Shown here: in pieces, positions 1 through 9,601 of the stretch | How the letters are laid out: every line of letters starts with the position of its first letter | Position numbering within the stretch: the first letter of the stretch is position 1 | Translations under genes and position numbers: made by a program | Notes under the pieces: generated by a model | What the model was told of the DNA's origin: nothing | Databases searched by the model: none | What the model saw: only the letters and a program-made list of their open reading frames with translations | Assembly: GCF_017798165.1 (NCBI RefSeq) | Contig: NZ_CP059068.1 | Coordinates: 372,001-436,000, forward strand | From: Rhodoferax sp. AJA081-3 | GTDB lineage: Bacteria; Pseudomonadota; Gammaproteobacteria; Burkholderiales; Burkholderiaceae_C | Reading direction: 5' to 3' | DNA length: 64,000 nt

Positions 1-935
1 TCGCCGAACCCCAACAGGTCTGCCATGGCAGACAGCGGCAGTTTGTCTTGCGCCAGGTACTTGCGTGCCAACTCGCTGCGAACCTCGTCGAGCAGTTGCT
101 GGTACGACGTGCCCTCGGCGCGCAGGCGGCGTTGCAGTGTTCGGTCGGTGAGTGCCAGCAAGGCGGCTATATCTTCGCGGCGCGGCTCACCCTGGCCCAG
201 GCGCTGCATGACGTGTTCACGCACCTTGTTGCTGACGGTGGTGCTGCCCAGGTGGCTGAGCTGTTCATCCATGATGCGTTCATGCAGGGCCAGCATGGCG
301 GGGCTGCGCGAGGGCAGGGGGGTTGCCAGATCGGTGCCGGCCAGCAGCAGGCGTGTTACGGGCTGCCCAAAACGCAGCGGGCAGTCAAACGCCTTACGGT
401 AGGGCAACTCACATTCCGGTTGCGGAAAGATGAACTCGGCCGCCAATGGGCGCACATCGCGGCGTGTCAGCCAACTGCACAGGATCTGCAAGGTAAGGAT
501 GGCGTGCTCCTGGCGCTGCCGGGGCAGGCGCAAGGTGTTGCCGATGTGGCCGATGACGAGCCAGCTGTGTGGGCCAGCGTGGACGTCGTCCACGAGCTCA
601 ATGGTCGTGGCATCGGATATCAGGGCCAGGTACCGCGACAGGCTTTCCAGGCCACTGCGCAGGTCGGGGCTGGACATCATGGCATGGCCCACCACATCGA
701 AATTCACAAAACGCGCCACCAGCTCGCGGTCTATGCCCAGAGCCGGATTGCCCGATGCCTGGATCGCTAGGTCCCACAGGCGAATCACGGCATCGGCGCC
801 AACACGGGCTCCGGCTTGATCAAGTGCACTGCTGTCGATGCCGGCTCCCAGCATCAGGCGCTGCACATCCAGCCCCTGAGACGCAAACATATCCAGAACG
901 CCCTTGATCCAAGTTGAAGAACTGGTTCGGTTCAT
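1..935 (-). CDS. AraC-family transcriptional regulator, 3' end outside window
   Basis: Reading the minus strand from the ATG at 933-935 gives an open frame that runs off the left edge (about 311 residues, no stop). The N-terminus begins MNRTSSSTWIKG and resembles the arabinose-binding-like effector domain found in OruR/ArgR-type AraC regulators. The C-terminal part carries an AraC helix-turn-helix: a first helix pair around DIAALLALTDRTLQRRLRAE and a second helix beginning LSAMADLLGFG at the window edge. It is a DNA-binding one-component activator. It is divergent from the carboxylesterase gene, 169 bases away, so that gene or the whole downstream uptake block is its likely target (inference). 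The effector cannot be read from sequence. Confidence 0.85.
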   Translation of the reverse strand, partial: MNRTSSSTWIKGVLDMFASQGLDVQRLMLGAGIDSSALDQAGARVGADAVIRLWDLAIQASGNPALGIDRELVARFVNFDVVGHAMMSSPDLRSGLESLSRYLALISDATTIELVDDVHAGPHSWLVIGHIGNTLRLPRQRQEHAILTLQILCSWLTRRDVRPLAAEFIFPQPECELPYRKAFDCPLRFGQPVTRLLLAGTDLATPLPSRSPAMLALHERIMDEQLSHLGSTTVSNKVREHVMQRLGQGEPRREDIAALLALTDRTLQRRLRAEGTSYQQLLDEVRSELARKYLAQDKLPLSAMADLLGFG

Positions 936-1104
936 TGAAAAAATGGCTCTCCAAAGTCACTAGATTGGATGCGTTGGGACAGTAATTTCACCAGACACGA
1001 TTTTTAGAATTCTTGCACCGCACCAAGGCCATGCGAGCGGGCAATTTCAATGGATTTTGCGCCAGTTTGCAAGCTGCGGCTTACCCTATAAGGAGACAAA
1101 GAGA

Positions 1105-2823
1105 ATGAAAGTAGCAAGCAGAATTCTGTGGGCACCGTGTGTGGCCATTGCAGCGTTGGTGGGTGCCTGTGGCGGCACAGGCAATGGGGTGGACCCGGCG
1201 CTGAGCCGCAGCACCAGCTACGGTGTTGTTGTGGGTAGTGACGACGCAGCGGGCTCTGGGACCTACGCCTGGAAAGGCATTCCCTTTGCCAAGGCCCCCG
1301 TGGGTGCGCTGCGCTGGAAAGCCCCGGTGGAGCCCGATGCATGGCAGGGCCAGCTGGTCACCAAGGCCTTTGGCAACGCCTGTCTGCAAAATGGCCGCAT
1401 CTACGGCCCGGGTGCCAACAACCGCTACGACAGCACAATTGCCAGCACGCTCAATACCCCGGTGGGGCATGAGGACTGTTTGACGCTCAACGTCTGGCGG
1501 CCCGCCAATGACAGCGCCAACTTGCCGGTCATCGTGTTTGTTTATGGCGGCAGCAATATTTCGGGCTACACGGCGGACCCGGTGTACGACGGTGCAGCCC
1601 TGGCAAAAGCCGCCAATGCGGTGGTGGTAACGACCAACTACCGGCTGGGCATTTTGGGCTTCATGAACCTGCCGCAGTTGAAGACCGGTACCGATGCCGC
1701 ATCGGACTCTGGCAATTTTGCGTTGCTGGACATTGTGCAAGCGCTGAAGTTTGTGAAGAAAAATGCAGCCGCCTTTGGCGGTGCGGCAGACAACGTGACC
1801 CTGATGGGACAGTCGGCAGGCGCCATCAATACCTGGGCGCTGATGGCGTCGCCATTGGCGGCAGGCTTGTTCCATAAAGTTGTACCCATCAGCGGTGGTA
1901 TTTCACTGGCCAGCAATTTGCCAGCCGGCATGTTGCCCACACTGAACCCCGCGAGCACCTATTTGGCGCAGGGCAATGGTCTATTGGTCAAATTGCTGGT
2001 CGCCGATGGCAAGGCTGTGGATGCAGCTGCGGCCGCGGCCTACATCGCGACACAAAGCAGCGCACAGATTGCCGACTACCTGCGCGCCAAGTCGGGCGCC
2101 AGCATTTTGTCCACGCTATTGGCCAATGGCTTGACCGGCTCAGGGCCTATTCCCGATGGGGTGGTGGTGCCCACGGATCCGATTGCAGCCATGGCCGCAG
2201 GCCGATACAACAAGGTGCCGGTGCTGGCGGGCAACACGGCTGATGAAGGCAAACTGTTTGCGCCATTCCTGACCCTGCTGGGTGGCAAACCAGGCCACAA
2301 AATCAGCGACGCCGAACGCTTTGCGCTGATGGCGAATTTCAACCCGGATGCCCCCACCACGCTGACAGCAGCCGACATACTGGATGCGTCTTATCTGCCC
2401 GTGACAACGCCGGTCACCGGATTCAATGCGAAGACTGCATTGCTCGGCAATGTGTTTACCGCGCCCAGCCGCGACAACGTGCTCAACACGCTGGCCACGC
2501 AGCAAGCGGGTTCGGTGTGGCACTACCAGTTCAACTGGGCGCAAGAGCCAGCGCCGTGGAACGCGGTGTACGGCGCGGCCCATGCCTTTGATCTGCCGTT
2601 TTTGTTTGGCAACTTTGGTCCTTCGGTGTTCTCGAATGCCGTCAATAGCAGTGCCAACAAAGCGGGTCGTGTGGCACTGTCGAGCGCCATGATGGCGAGC
2701 CTGGGCAACTTCGTGCGTACCGGCAATCCGAATGCCGCGCCCCTGGGGACGACCTGGCAACCCTGGCCCAAGAAACTGGTCTTTGATGCCACGCTGAACC
2801 AGGCCCTTATTTCATCGCAGTAG
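1105..2823 (+). CDS. Type-B carboxylesterase, predicted lipoprotein
   Basis: The 572-residue protein starts at the ATG at 1105, chosen because AAGGAGA lies just upstream; an in-frame start at 1057 lacks this. Residues 1-22 form a lipoprotein signal ending in the lipobox LVGAC (Cys22), so the enzyme is probably anchored to a membrane facing the periplasm or surface. The alpha/beta-hydrolase fold of the cholinesterase/carboxylesterase B family is shown by EDCLTLNVWRP near 123-133, the oxyanion segment VYGGSN, the nucleophile elbow GQSAGA (Ser237), a probable acid in TADEGKLF and a probable catalytic His in AHAFDLPFLFG. It should hydrolyse carboxylic esters; the substrate is unknown. Its position ahead of an organic-acid importer and a CoA ligase suggests it releases the acid that is then imported. 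Confidence 0.9.
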   Translation: MKVASRILWAPCVAIAALVGACGGTGNGVDPALSRSTSYGVVVGSDDAAGSGTYAWKGIPFAKAPVGALRWKAPVEPDAWQGQLVTKAFGNACLQNGRIYGPGANNRYDSTIASTLNTPVGHEDCLTLNVWRPANDSANLPVIVFVYGGSNISGYTADPVYDGAALAKAANAVVVTTNYRLGILGFMNLPQLKTGTDAASDSGNFALLDIVQALKFVKKNAAAFGGAADNVTLMGQSAGAINTWALMASPLAAGLFHKVVPISGGISLASNLPAGMLPTLNPASTYLAQGNGLLVKLLVADGKAVDAAAAAAYIATQSSAQIADYLRAKSGASILSTLLANGLTGSGPIPDGVVVPTDPIAAMAAGRYNKVPVLAGNTADEGKLFAPFLTLLGGKPGHKISDAERFALMANFNPDAPTTLTAADILDASYLPVTTPVTGFNAKTALLGNVFTAPSRDNVLNTLATQQAGSVWHYQFNWAQEPAPWNAVYGAAHAFDLPFLFGNFGPSVFSNAVNSSANKAGRVALSSAMMASLGNFVRTGNPNAAPLGTTWQPWPKKLVFDATLNQALISSQ

Positions 2824-2940
2824 TGGTTGCGGGCGAGGGTGTTGTCGTCCAGACGACACCGTTTGCATGTGGTCTGGTGTGCAAGCACACTCTCGCCGGT
2901 CGTTGGTAACAAACGAACAAACATAAAAAAGGAGACAGCC

Positions 2941-4095
2941 ATGGTGAAAGCAATGGGGTTTTGGACAAAGCTGGTGGGCGTTGTGTTGTGTGTATGTCTG
3001 CAGCATGCACACGCGGGTGAAGCCGGTGTCACCGACACGGAAATTCTGTTGGGGCAGCCCGCGGGTATCACCGGACCTCTGGCTGAAATGGCGCCCGATA
3101 TTCTGAATGCCACCAAGGTCTACTTGGACAACGTCAACGAAAAAGGCGGTGTACACGGGCGCAAGATCCGAACCCTGACCATGGATGACGGTTACAAGGT
3201 GGACAACACGGTCAAGGTGGTGGGCCACATGATCGACAAGGAGCCCGTGTTTGCATTGATGAATATGACCGGCACCTCCAACGTGGCGGCCATCTTGCCA
3301 TTGCTGGAAAAGGCGACGCCTCCACTACCGCTGATCGCACCCTTTACCGGTGCCGATTTGATGCGTGTGCCAGCCATCAACCACGTATTCAACATCCGGG
3401 CCAGTTATGGTGACGAGGCGGAAAAAATCGTCCAGCACCTCACCACCCTGGGTACACAGCGCATTGCCGTGCTGTGGAGCAACAATGGCTTTGGCAAAGA
3501 CGGTCTGGCCGGTGTACAAAAGGCACTCGAAAAGCGTGGCAAGAAGGTTTACGCCGATGCGCCCATCGAGCAGAACGCATCGGATACGGACAAGGCCGTC
3601 GCTGCCTTGCACGATACGCGGCCCGAGGTCATCATCATGATCACGGCGGGTGCGCCCACGGTGACTTTTATCAAGGCCTACAACAAGGTTCGCAAGGGCA
3701 TGCAGTTTTACACCCTGTCGGTCATGGGCAACCAGGCGACCCTGCGTGCCCTGGGCGCGGATGGCGTGGGTGTGGTGCTGACGACCGTGGTGCCGTTCCC
3801 CTGGGACATGACCCATCCCTTGGCACGGGAGTACCGTGCGGCCATGCTCAAGGCTGGTTACAGCAGCAATGTGTCCTTTCTGGGCTTTGAGAGTTATATC
3901 AACGCCAAGGTGCTGGTGGAGGCATTGCGTATGGGCGGCCGAGACATCACCCGAAAGAAGTTTGTGGATGCACTGGCCAACACCCGGCGACTCGATCTCG
4001 GTGGCTTCACCGTTGGCTTCAGCAAGGACTCGCGGCAGGGCTCGCGGTATGTGGGCTTGGCAATCGTCAGCCCCGGCGAAAAGTTCACAAAATAA
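2941..4095 (+). CDS. Liv-type ABC transporter periplasmic substrate-binding protein (first copy)
   Basis: The 384-residue protein starts at the ATG at 2941 behind AAAAAAGGAGACAGCC; an upstream extension to 2827 has no ribosome site. A Sec signal peptide (hydrophobic VGVVLCVCLQHAHA) is followed by a LivJ/LivK-type type-I periplasmic binding fold, beginning VTDTEILLGQPAGITGPLA and containing the usual KVYLDNVNEKGGVHGRK segment. Such proteins capture branched-chain amino acids, amides, aromatic acids or short fatty acids for the LivHMGF importer. It lies 117 bases after the esterase and 88 bases before the CoA ligase, in the same direction. It differs clearly from the second binding protein at 5930, so the permease may have two ligands. 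Confidence 0.9.
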   Translation: MVKAMGFWTKLVGVVLCVCLQHAHAGEAGVTDTEILLGQPAGITGPLAEMAPDILNATKVYLDNVNEKGGVHGRKIRTLTMDDGYKVDNTVKVVGHMIDKEPVFALMNMTGTSNVAAILPLLEKATPPLPLIAPFTGADLMRVPAINHVFNIRASYGDEAEKIVQHLTTLGTQRIAVLWSNNGFGKDGLAGVQKALEKRGKKVYADAPIEQNASDTDKAVAALHDTRPEVIIMITAGAPTVTFIKAYNKVRKGMQFYTLSVMGNQATLRALGADGVGVVLTTVVPFPWDMTHPLAREYRAAMLKAGYSSNVSFLGFESYINAKVLVEALRMGGRDITRKKFVDALANTRRLDLGGFTVGFSKDSRQGSRYVGLAIVSPGEKFTK

Positions 4096-4183
4096 ACAGG
4101 GTCTCCTAGGCTACAACCCGTCTATTATTTTTGCCACAAACTACTATGATGATTTTCAGTGTCCATCGTCTCAAGGAGTATCC

Positions 4184-5812
4184 ATGTTAGGGTTAATGCA
4201 AAGCCAGCAACTGCTGATTTCATCGCTGATCGAGTTCGCAGAGCGCCACCATGCTGAAGCGGAAGTGGTGTCGCGCAGGGTAGAGGGTGACATCCACCGC
4301 TGCACCTACAAGGACATTGCGGTGCGCTCCCGCCAGGTGGCCAATGCGCTGGACAATATGCAGCTTGCCTTCAGTGACCGTGTGGCCACGCTGGCCTGGA
4401 ATGGTTATCGGCACCTGGAGCTGTATTTTGGTGTCAGCGGCTCCGGCCGCGTGTTGCATACCCTGAACCCGCGCCTGCATCCTGAGCAAATTGCCTGGAT
4501 TGCCAACCACGCCGAAGACCAGGTTCTGTGTTTTGACTTGTCGTTCCTGCCTATCATCAAGGCCATCCACGGGCACTGCAAAACGGTCAAACACTACATC
4601 GCCTTGTGTGATGCCGACAAGCTGCCTGCGGACTCTGGCATCCCCGGCCTGCAGAGCTACGAAGCCTGGATAGGCGCGCAGCCCACTAGCTACACCTGGC
4701 CCGAGTTTGACGAGAACTCTGCCTCCAGCATGTGTTACACCAGCGGCACCACCGGCAACCCCAAGGCGGCCCTGTACAGCCACCGCTCGACCATGTTGCA
4801 TGCCCTGGCCGGTGCGTTGCCTGACGCGCTGAGCATGAGTGCGCGCGACTGTGTGTTGCCCGTGGTGCCCATGTTCCACGTCAACGCCTGGGGCCTGCCG
4901 TATTCGGCCGCCATGACCGGCGCCAAGCTGGTGTTCCCTGGCCCGGCAATGGATGGCAAGTCGATCTTTGAGTTGATCGAGTCCGAAAAGGTGAGTTTTG
5001 CGGCGGGTGTACCCACCGTCTGGCAAATGATGCTGGCCCACATGCAAGCAGGTGATTTGCGCTTCTCCACACTCAAGCGCACGGTCATTGGTGGCTCGGC
5101 ATGCCCACCGGCCATGATCACTGCCTTCAACGACGTGTATGGTGTGGAGGTGTTGCACGCTTGGGGCATGACCGAGATGTCGCCACTGGGCACCGTCTGC
5201 ACGCTGAAGAACAAACATTTGCCTTTGGACTCTGCCGACAAGATGAAGGTGCGGCTCAAACAGGGGCGTGGCATCTTCGGCGTGGACATGAAAATTGTGG
5301 ACGACGCTGGCAAACAACTGCCATGGGATGGCAAGGCCTATGGCGACTTGCTGGTCAAAGGCCCCTGGGTTATCAGCGAGTATTTCAAAGGCGAGGGCGG
5401 CTCACCCCTGGTGGACGGCTGGTTCCCCACCGGTGACGTGGCCACCATCGACCCCGATGGCTACATGCAGATCACCGACCGTAGCAAAGACGTCATCAAG
5501 TCGGGTGGCGAGTGGATCAGCTCCATCGATGTCGAAAACGTGGCCATGGCCCACCCGGCGGTGGCGATGGCGGCCTGCATTGGCATGAAACACCCCAAGT
5601 GGGACGAACGCCCCATCATCGCCGTGGTCAAGAAGCCTGGACAAGAAGTAACCCGCGATGAACTGATTGCGTTTTATGACGGCAAGACCGCCAAGTGGCA
5701 AATTCCCGATGACGTGGTCTTTGTGGATGCCATTCCCTTGGGCGGCACCGGAAAGATGCAGAAGACCAAGTTGCGCGAGCTGCTGAAAGACTACCAATTG
5801 CCCGGCATCTGA
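4184..5812 (+). CDS. AMP-forming acyl-CoA ligase (medium-chain fatty acid/AlkK-like)
   Basis: The 542-residue protein starts at the ATG at 4184 behind CAAGGAGTATCC; the open frame upstream overlaps the previous gene and has no ribosome site. It belongs to the adenylate-forming ANL superfamily. Visible motifs are the P-loop [16 protein letters not shown], the A5 motif GMTE, the hinge [15 protein letters not shown] and the C-terminal catalytic-lysine region [13 protein letters not shown]. It converts a carboxylic acid, ATP and CoA to acyl-CoA, AMP and pyrophosphate in the cytoplasm. The whole-length similarity is to AlkK-like medium-chain fatty-acid ligases, but ANL specificity is hard to read, so aromatic acids remain possible. 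Placement between two Liv binding proteins points to activation of the imported substrate. Confidence 0.9.
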   Translation: MLGLMQSQQLLISSLIEFAERHHAEAEVVSRRVEGDIHRCTYKDIAVRSRQVANALDNMQLAFSDRVATLAWNGYRHLELYFGVSGSGRVLHTLNPRLHPEQIAWIANHAEDQVLCFDLSFLPIIKAIHGHCKTVKHYIALCDADKLPADSGIPGLQSYEAWIGAQPTSYTWPEFDENSASSMCYTSGTTGNPKAALYSHRSTMLHALAGALPDALSMSARDCVLPVVPMFHVNAWGLPYSAAMTGAKLVFPGPAMDGKSIFELIESEKVSFAAGVPTVWQMMLAHMQAGDLRFSTLKRTVIGGSACPPAMITAFNDVYGVEVLHAWGMTEMSPLGTVCTLKNKHLPLDSADKMKVRLKQGRGIFGVDMKIVDDAGKQLPWDGKAYGDLLVKGPWVISEYFKGEGGSPLVDGWFPTGDVATIDPDGYMQITDRSKDVIKSGGEWISSIDVENVAMAHPAVAMAACIGMKHPKWDERPIIAVVKKPGQEVTRDELIAFYDGKTAKWQIPDDVVFVDAIPLGGTGKMQKTKLRELLKDYQLPGI

Positions 5813-5929
5813 GTCGCATGCACTTTACACGGGCCCAGTCACCAAGGTGATACGGTCTAGGGGAAACCCTCGTGTTGCGGTGCAATGCTTCCAGTACGCT
5901 CACTACAGTATTTTTCCAAGGAGACACTT

Positions 5930-7162
5930 ATGAAGTTTGGTTTGAAGTTCGTTGCAGCTTCGGTTGCGCTGGTGTGTGCCCAAGGCGCTTTTGCGCAAAG
6001 CGGCGAGACGGTTAAATTGGTCCGTATTGATCCGCTGACAGGCCTACTCGGTCCCGTCGGTGTCAACCAGGACAAGAGCTACAAGTTCTTTGCGGAAAAA
6101 TTCAGTGGCGCGGGCAACCCTGCGGGCGTCAAGTTCGAGTTCACAACGATTGATAACAAGCTCAGCCCTACCGAGAGCTTGAATGCGCTCAAGGCAGCGA
6201 TTGACCAGGGTGCGCGTTACATCATCCAAGGCAATGGTTCTTCTGTTGCGCTGGCCCTGTCCGATGCGGTGACCAAATACAACGAACGTAACCCCGGCAA
6301 AGAGGTGATTTACCTCAACGACTCTGCCGTGGACCCTGACCTGACTAACAGCAAGTGCAGCTTCTGGCACTTCCGTTTTGATGCCGACACCTCCATGAAA
6401 ATGGAAGCCATGTCCAGCTTCATGAAGGACCAGAAAGACATCCAGAAGGTGTACATCCTGGGCCAAAACTACTCCCACGGTGTGCAGGTTGCCAAGTTCG
6501 CCAAAGAGACATTGGCCCGCAAGCGCCCCGACATCCAGATCGTGGGTGAAGACCTGCACCCACTGGCACAGGTGCGAGACTTCGCGCCCTACATCGCCAA
6601 GATCAAGGCATCGGGTGCTGACACGGTGATCACCGGCAACTGGGGTTCTGACCTGTCCCTGCTGATCAAGGCTGCCAACGAAGGTGGCTACACCGGCAAG
6701 TTCTTTACCTACTACGCTGGTGTGACCGGCACACCAACCGCTCTGGGTACCAATGGTGCCGGCCGCGTCTACCAGATTGCCTACAACCACTACAACATGG
6801 GTGGCCAAATGGACAAGTGGATGACCGAGTTCAAGACCAAGTACAACGATGACTTCTTCACAGGCTCCGTCATCCGTGTTTACCAAACTCTTGGTGCAGC
6901 CATGGCAAAGGCCAAGTCGACCGATCCGGTCAAAGTGGCACAGGCCATGGAAGGTTTGAAGTTCACCAGCTTCAACGGCGAAGTAGAAATGCGCAAGACC
7001 GACCACCAGTTGCAACAGCCGCTGTACATGTCGGTCTGGCAAAAGGCGGACAAGAAGTACCCCTACAGCCCCGAGAACACAGGCATGACTTTGGCGCCGG
7101 TTAAAGAATTCGCCAACTACGTGTCCAGCACGCCGACCAGCTGTGCGATGAAACGCCCATAA
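5930..7162 (+). CDS. Liv-type ABC transporter periplasmic substrate-binding protein (second copy)
   Basis: The 410-residue protein begins at the ATG at 5930 behind CAAGGAGACACTT. The signal peptide MKFGLKFVAASVALVCAQGA ends at about residue 22 (FA|QSGE). The mature part is a type-I periplasmic binding protein of the LivK class, with VKLVRIDPLTGLLGPVG at its start and segments such as YIIQGNGSSVALALSDAV. It captures the ligand for the LivHMGF genes that follow directly. The gap to livH contains a hairpin with a T-run, which would let the binding protein be made in excess over the membrane parts, as is usual in binding-protein-dependent operons. Ligand unknown; an organic acid or amino acid. 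Confidence 0.92.
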   Translation: MKFGLKFVAASVALVCAQGAFAQSGETVKLVRIDPLTGLLGPVGVNQDKSYKFFAEKFSGAGNPAGVKFEFTTIDNKLSPTESLNALKAAIDQGARYIIQGNGSSVALALSDAVTKYNERNPGKEVIYLNDSAVDPDLTNSKCSFWHFRFDADTSMKMEAMSSFMKDQKDIQKVYILGQNYSHGVQVAKFAKETLARKRPDIQIVGEDLHPLAQVRDFAPYIAKIKASGADTVITGNWGSDLSLLIKAANEGGYTGKFFTYYAGVTGTPTALGTNGAGRVYQIAYNHYNMGGQMDKWMTEFKTKYNDDFFTGSVIRVYQTLGAAMAKAKSTDPVKVAQAMEGLKFTSFNGEVEMRKTDHQLQQPLYMSVWQKADKKYPYSPENTGMTLAPVKEFANYVSSTPTSCAMKRP

Positions 7163-7205
7163 ACCTCGGCCTTGGGGGCAAGCCCTTGGGGCGCTAAGAC
7201 ATCAG

Positions 7206-7240
7206 GAGCCCGAGCGGGTTTGCCGCATCGGGCTCTTTTT
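7206..7240 (+). terminator. Intrinsic terminator/attenuator between binding-protein gene and livH
   Basis: The 8-bp perfect stem GAGCCCGA (7206-7213) pairs with TCGGGCTC (7228-7235), separated by a 14-nt loop and followed by five T residues. Because livH starts only 30 bases on with no other obvious promoter, I read it as a partial terminator that lowers permease expression relative to the binding protein. Confidence 0.75.
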
Positions 7241-7269
7241 CATTCAACGACGATAAAGGCTTGTCGATT

Positions 7270-8304
7270 ATGGAGTTCTTCATCATCTCAATGCTCAATG
7301 GGCTGAGTTATGGCCTGTTGCTGTTCATGCTGAGCTCAGGGCTCACGCTGATCTTCAGCATGATGGGCGTATTAAATTTTGCGCATGCCAGCTTCTACAT
7401 GCTGGGTGCTTATGTGGGTTACACGGTGTCACGTTTTGTGGGTTTTTGGCCTGCGTTGGTGATCGCCCCCTTGGTGGTTGGTGCATTGGGTGCGCTGTTT
7501 GAGCGCCTGTGCCTGCGCAAGGTGCACAAGTTCGGTCACGTGCCCGAGTTGATGATTACCTTTGGCCTGTCGTATGTGATCCTGGAACTGGTGCAGTTGA
7601 TCTGGGGCCGCATCGCGCTGGAGTTTCAGCCGCCCGCAGCGCTGCAGGGACCGGCCTTCACGCTCATCAACCATTCCATCAATGGGTTGAGCCTGTTGTG
7701 GGGCGCCGCACCCGCTGAGATGTGCAGTGCTGCCGATGCCGCCATACGGGTGGTTTGCTCACCATTCCCGGCTACCCGGGGCTTCATGATGTTGGTTGCA
7801 TTGGTGATGTTGCTGAGCGTGTGGCTGCTGCTGACACGCACGCGTATTGGTCTGGTCATTCAGTCGGCGTTGACCCACCCGGATGCGGTGGAGGCCCTGG
7901 GCCACAACGTGCCCCGGATTTTTATGCTCGTGTTTGGCGCGGGTGCCGCACTGGCTGGTTTGGCCGGTGTGATTGGTGGCAGCACCTACCTGACGGAACC
8001 AGCGATGGCGGCAACCGTGGGTTCGGTGATCTTTGTGGTGGTGGTGGTCGGCGGCATGGGCTCGCTGTCTGGCGCGTTCCTGGCCTCCGTACTGATTGGT
8101 GTCATCCAGACCTTTGCGATTGCATTTGACTATTCGGTGGCTACCCTGGCACAACAATTGGGTCTTCAACTGAGCGCGGGTACGCTCAACAACACCTTCG
8201 TCAAATTGACACTGTCACAGGTCGCGCCCATCTTGCCGTACCTGTTTTTGGTGTTGATTCTGATCTTCCGGCCCAAAGGTCTCTTGGGTACACGGGAGGG
8301 ATAA
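7270..8304 (+). CDS. livH: Liv-type ABC transporter permease LivH
   Basis: The 344-residue membrane protein is the first permease subunit of a branched-chain-amino-acid-type importer. It is strongly hydrophobic with about eight membrane segments. It shows the family features: an N-terminal SGLTLIFSMMGVLNFAHASF (the conserved G-x-x-NFAHG/A-like stretch) and the C-terminal cytoplasmic coupling segment VVVGGMGSLSGAFLASVLIG. I prefer the ATG at 7270 (MEFFIISML) to the TTG at 7261, since AAAGG lies about ten bases before it. It is followed four bases later by livM. An insert of roughly 30 residues around residues 145-170, containing CSAADAAIRVVCSPFP, lies in a periplasmic loop and may be specific to this subgroup. 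Confidence 0.9.
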   Translation: MEFFIISMLNGLSYGLLLFMLSSGLTLIFSMMGVLNFAHASFYMLGAYVGYTVSRFVGFWPALVIAPLVVGALGALFERLCLRKVHKFGHVPELMITFGLSYVILELVQLIWGRIALEFQPPAALQGPAFTLINHSINGLSLLWGAAPAEMCSAADAAIRVVCSPFPATRGFMMLVALVMLLSVWLLLTRTRIGLVIQSALTHPDAVEALGHNVPRIFMLVFGAGAALAGLAGVIGGSTYLTEPAMAATVGSVIFVVVVVGGMGSLSGAFLASVLIGVIQTFAIAFDYSVATLAQQLGLQLSAGTLNNTFVKLTLSQVAPILPYLFLVLILIFRPKGLLGTREG

Positions 8305-8308
8305 GAGC

Positions 8309-9601
8309 ATGCGCAACAACAACACACAATCCAAACCCTTCAATACCGGGCGTTGGCTGGTCTGGGGCCTGTTTGCCCTGGCCTTGGCCGTGGCACCCAT
8401 GCTGTTTACTGGCGGCCTGGGCCTGACCGTCTTGTCGCAAATGGGCATTGCCATCATCGCCTGCCTGTCCTACAACATGTTGTTGGGGCAGGGCGGCATG
8501 CTGAGTTTTGGCCACGCGGTGTACACCGGCCTGGGGGCTTTTGTGGCCATCCACGCGCTCAATTCGGTTGCCGGGGGCTCTTTGCCCATACCTGTTTCCA
8601 CCGTACCTTTGGTAGGTGGTCTTGCGGGCATGGGCTTTGCAGCGCTGTTTGGTTATGTCACCACCCGCAAGTCGGGGACCACGTTCGCGATGATCACCTT
8701 GGGCCTGGGTGAACTGGTGTTTGCCATGTCGCTGATGATCCCCGAGTTCTTTGGGGGCGAGGGTGGCGTGTCGGGCAATCGCGTCATTGGCAGTCCGTTC
8801 ATGGGCATCACCTATGGCCCCGCGATCCAGGTCTACTACCTGATTGCGGTCTACACCTTCATTTCGGTGGTGGCCATGTTTGCCTTTACGGCCACACCGC
8901 TGGGTCGGATGCTGAACGCCGTACGGGACAACCCTGAGCGTGTGGAGTTCGTGGGTTACAACACGCAGCGCATACGCTACACGGCCTTCATCATTGCCGG
9001 ATTTTTTGCCGGTATATCGGGTGGCTTGGGCGCCTTGAACTTCGAGATCGTGACTGCAGAAGTGGTGCATGCTGCGCGCTCCGGTGCCTACCTGCTGTTC
9101 ACCTTCCTGGGTGGTGCAACCTTCTTCTTCGGTCCCATCATTGGCGCCGTCTTGATGGTGCTGGCCTTTGTGCTGTTCAGCGAGTTCACCCAGGCCTGGT
9201 TGTTGTACCTGGGGCTGATTTTCCTGTTCATGGTGATGTATGCCCCTGGCGGTATTGCCAGCCTGATCATGATGAACCTGCGGGTCGCCATGTTTGGCAA
9301 GCTGCGTGGATTGGCCTTGAACTACCTGGCCCTGGCCGTTACGGGCCTGATCGCCCTGACGGGCGCTGCTGCCATGATCGAGATGACCTACCACCTGCAG
9401 CTCAGTGCGTCACAGGGTCCAGACATCGCGTTTATGGGTTTGACGCTGAATACGACTGGTGTGCAAGCCTGGTTGGGTGCGTCGGTGGTCCTTGCCATTG
9501 GGTTTGTGCTGTTTGAAATGGCCCGCCGTCGGTTTGCGCTGAAATGGGAGGCAATCCAAGCCTTCATTGAAAAACAAGTGAACAAGGAGGATGCGCAATG
9601 A
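8309..9601 (+). CDS. livM: Liv-type ABC transporter permease LivM
   Basis: The 430-residue protein is the second permease. It has an N-terminal hydrophobic leader, then the LivM core beginning MGIAIIACLSYNMLLGQGGMLSFGHAVY, where LLGQGGMLSFGHA is the family signature. The coupling region is near YTAFIIAGFFAGISGGLGAL. The C-terminus is longer than in most LivM proteins: about 100 residues after the standard core, with two extra predicted membrane segments (near LNYLALAVTGLIALTGAAA and WLGASVVLAIGFVLFEMA). Its stop overlaps the livG start (ATGA at 9598-9601), indicating translational coupling. Confidence 0.9.
   Translation: MRNNNTQSKPFNTGRWLVWGLFALALAVAPMLFTGGLGLTVLSQMGIAIIACLSYNMLLGQGGMLSFGHAVYTGLGAFVAIHALNSVAGGSLPIPVSTVPLVGGLAGMGFAALFGYVTTRKSGTTFAMITLGLGELVFAMSLMIPEFFGGEGGVSGNRVIGSPFMGITYGPAIQVYYLIAVYTFISVVAMFAFTATPLGRMLNAVRDNPERVEFVGYNTQRIRYTAFIIAGFFAGISGGLGALNFEIVTAEVVHAARSGAYLLFTFLGGATFFFGPIIGAVLMVLAFVLFSEFTQAWLLYLGLIFLFMVMYAPGGIASLIMMNLRVAMFGKLRGLALNYLALAVTGLIALTGAAAMIEMTYHLQLSASQGPDIAFMGLTLNTTGVQAWLGASVVLAIGFVLFEMARRRFALKWEAIQAFIEKQVNKEDAQ

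Noticed and set aside
2843..2858. Small perfect hairpin TGTCGTC-CA-GACGACA after the esterase gene.
   Set aside because: The two-base loop and absence of a T-run make it a poor terminator; probably chance.
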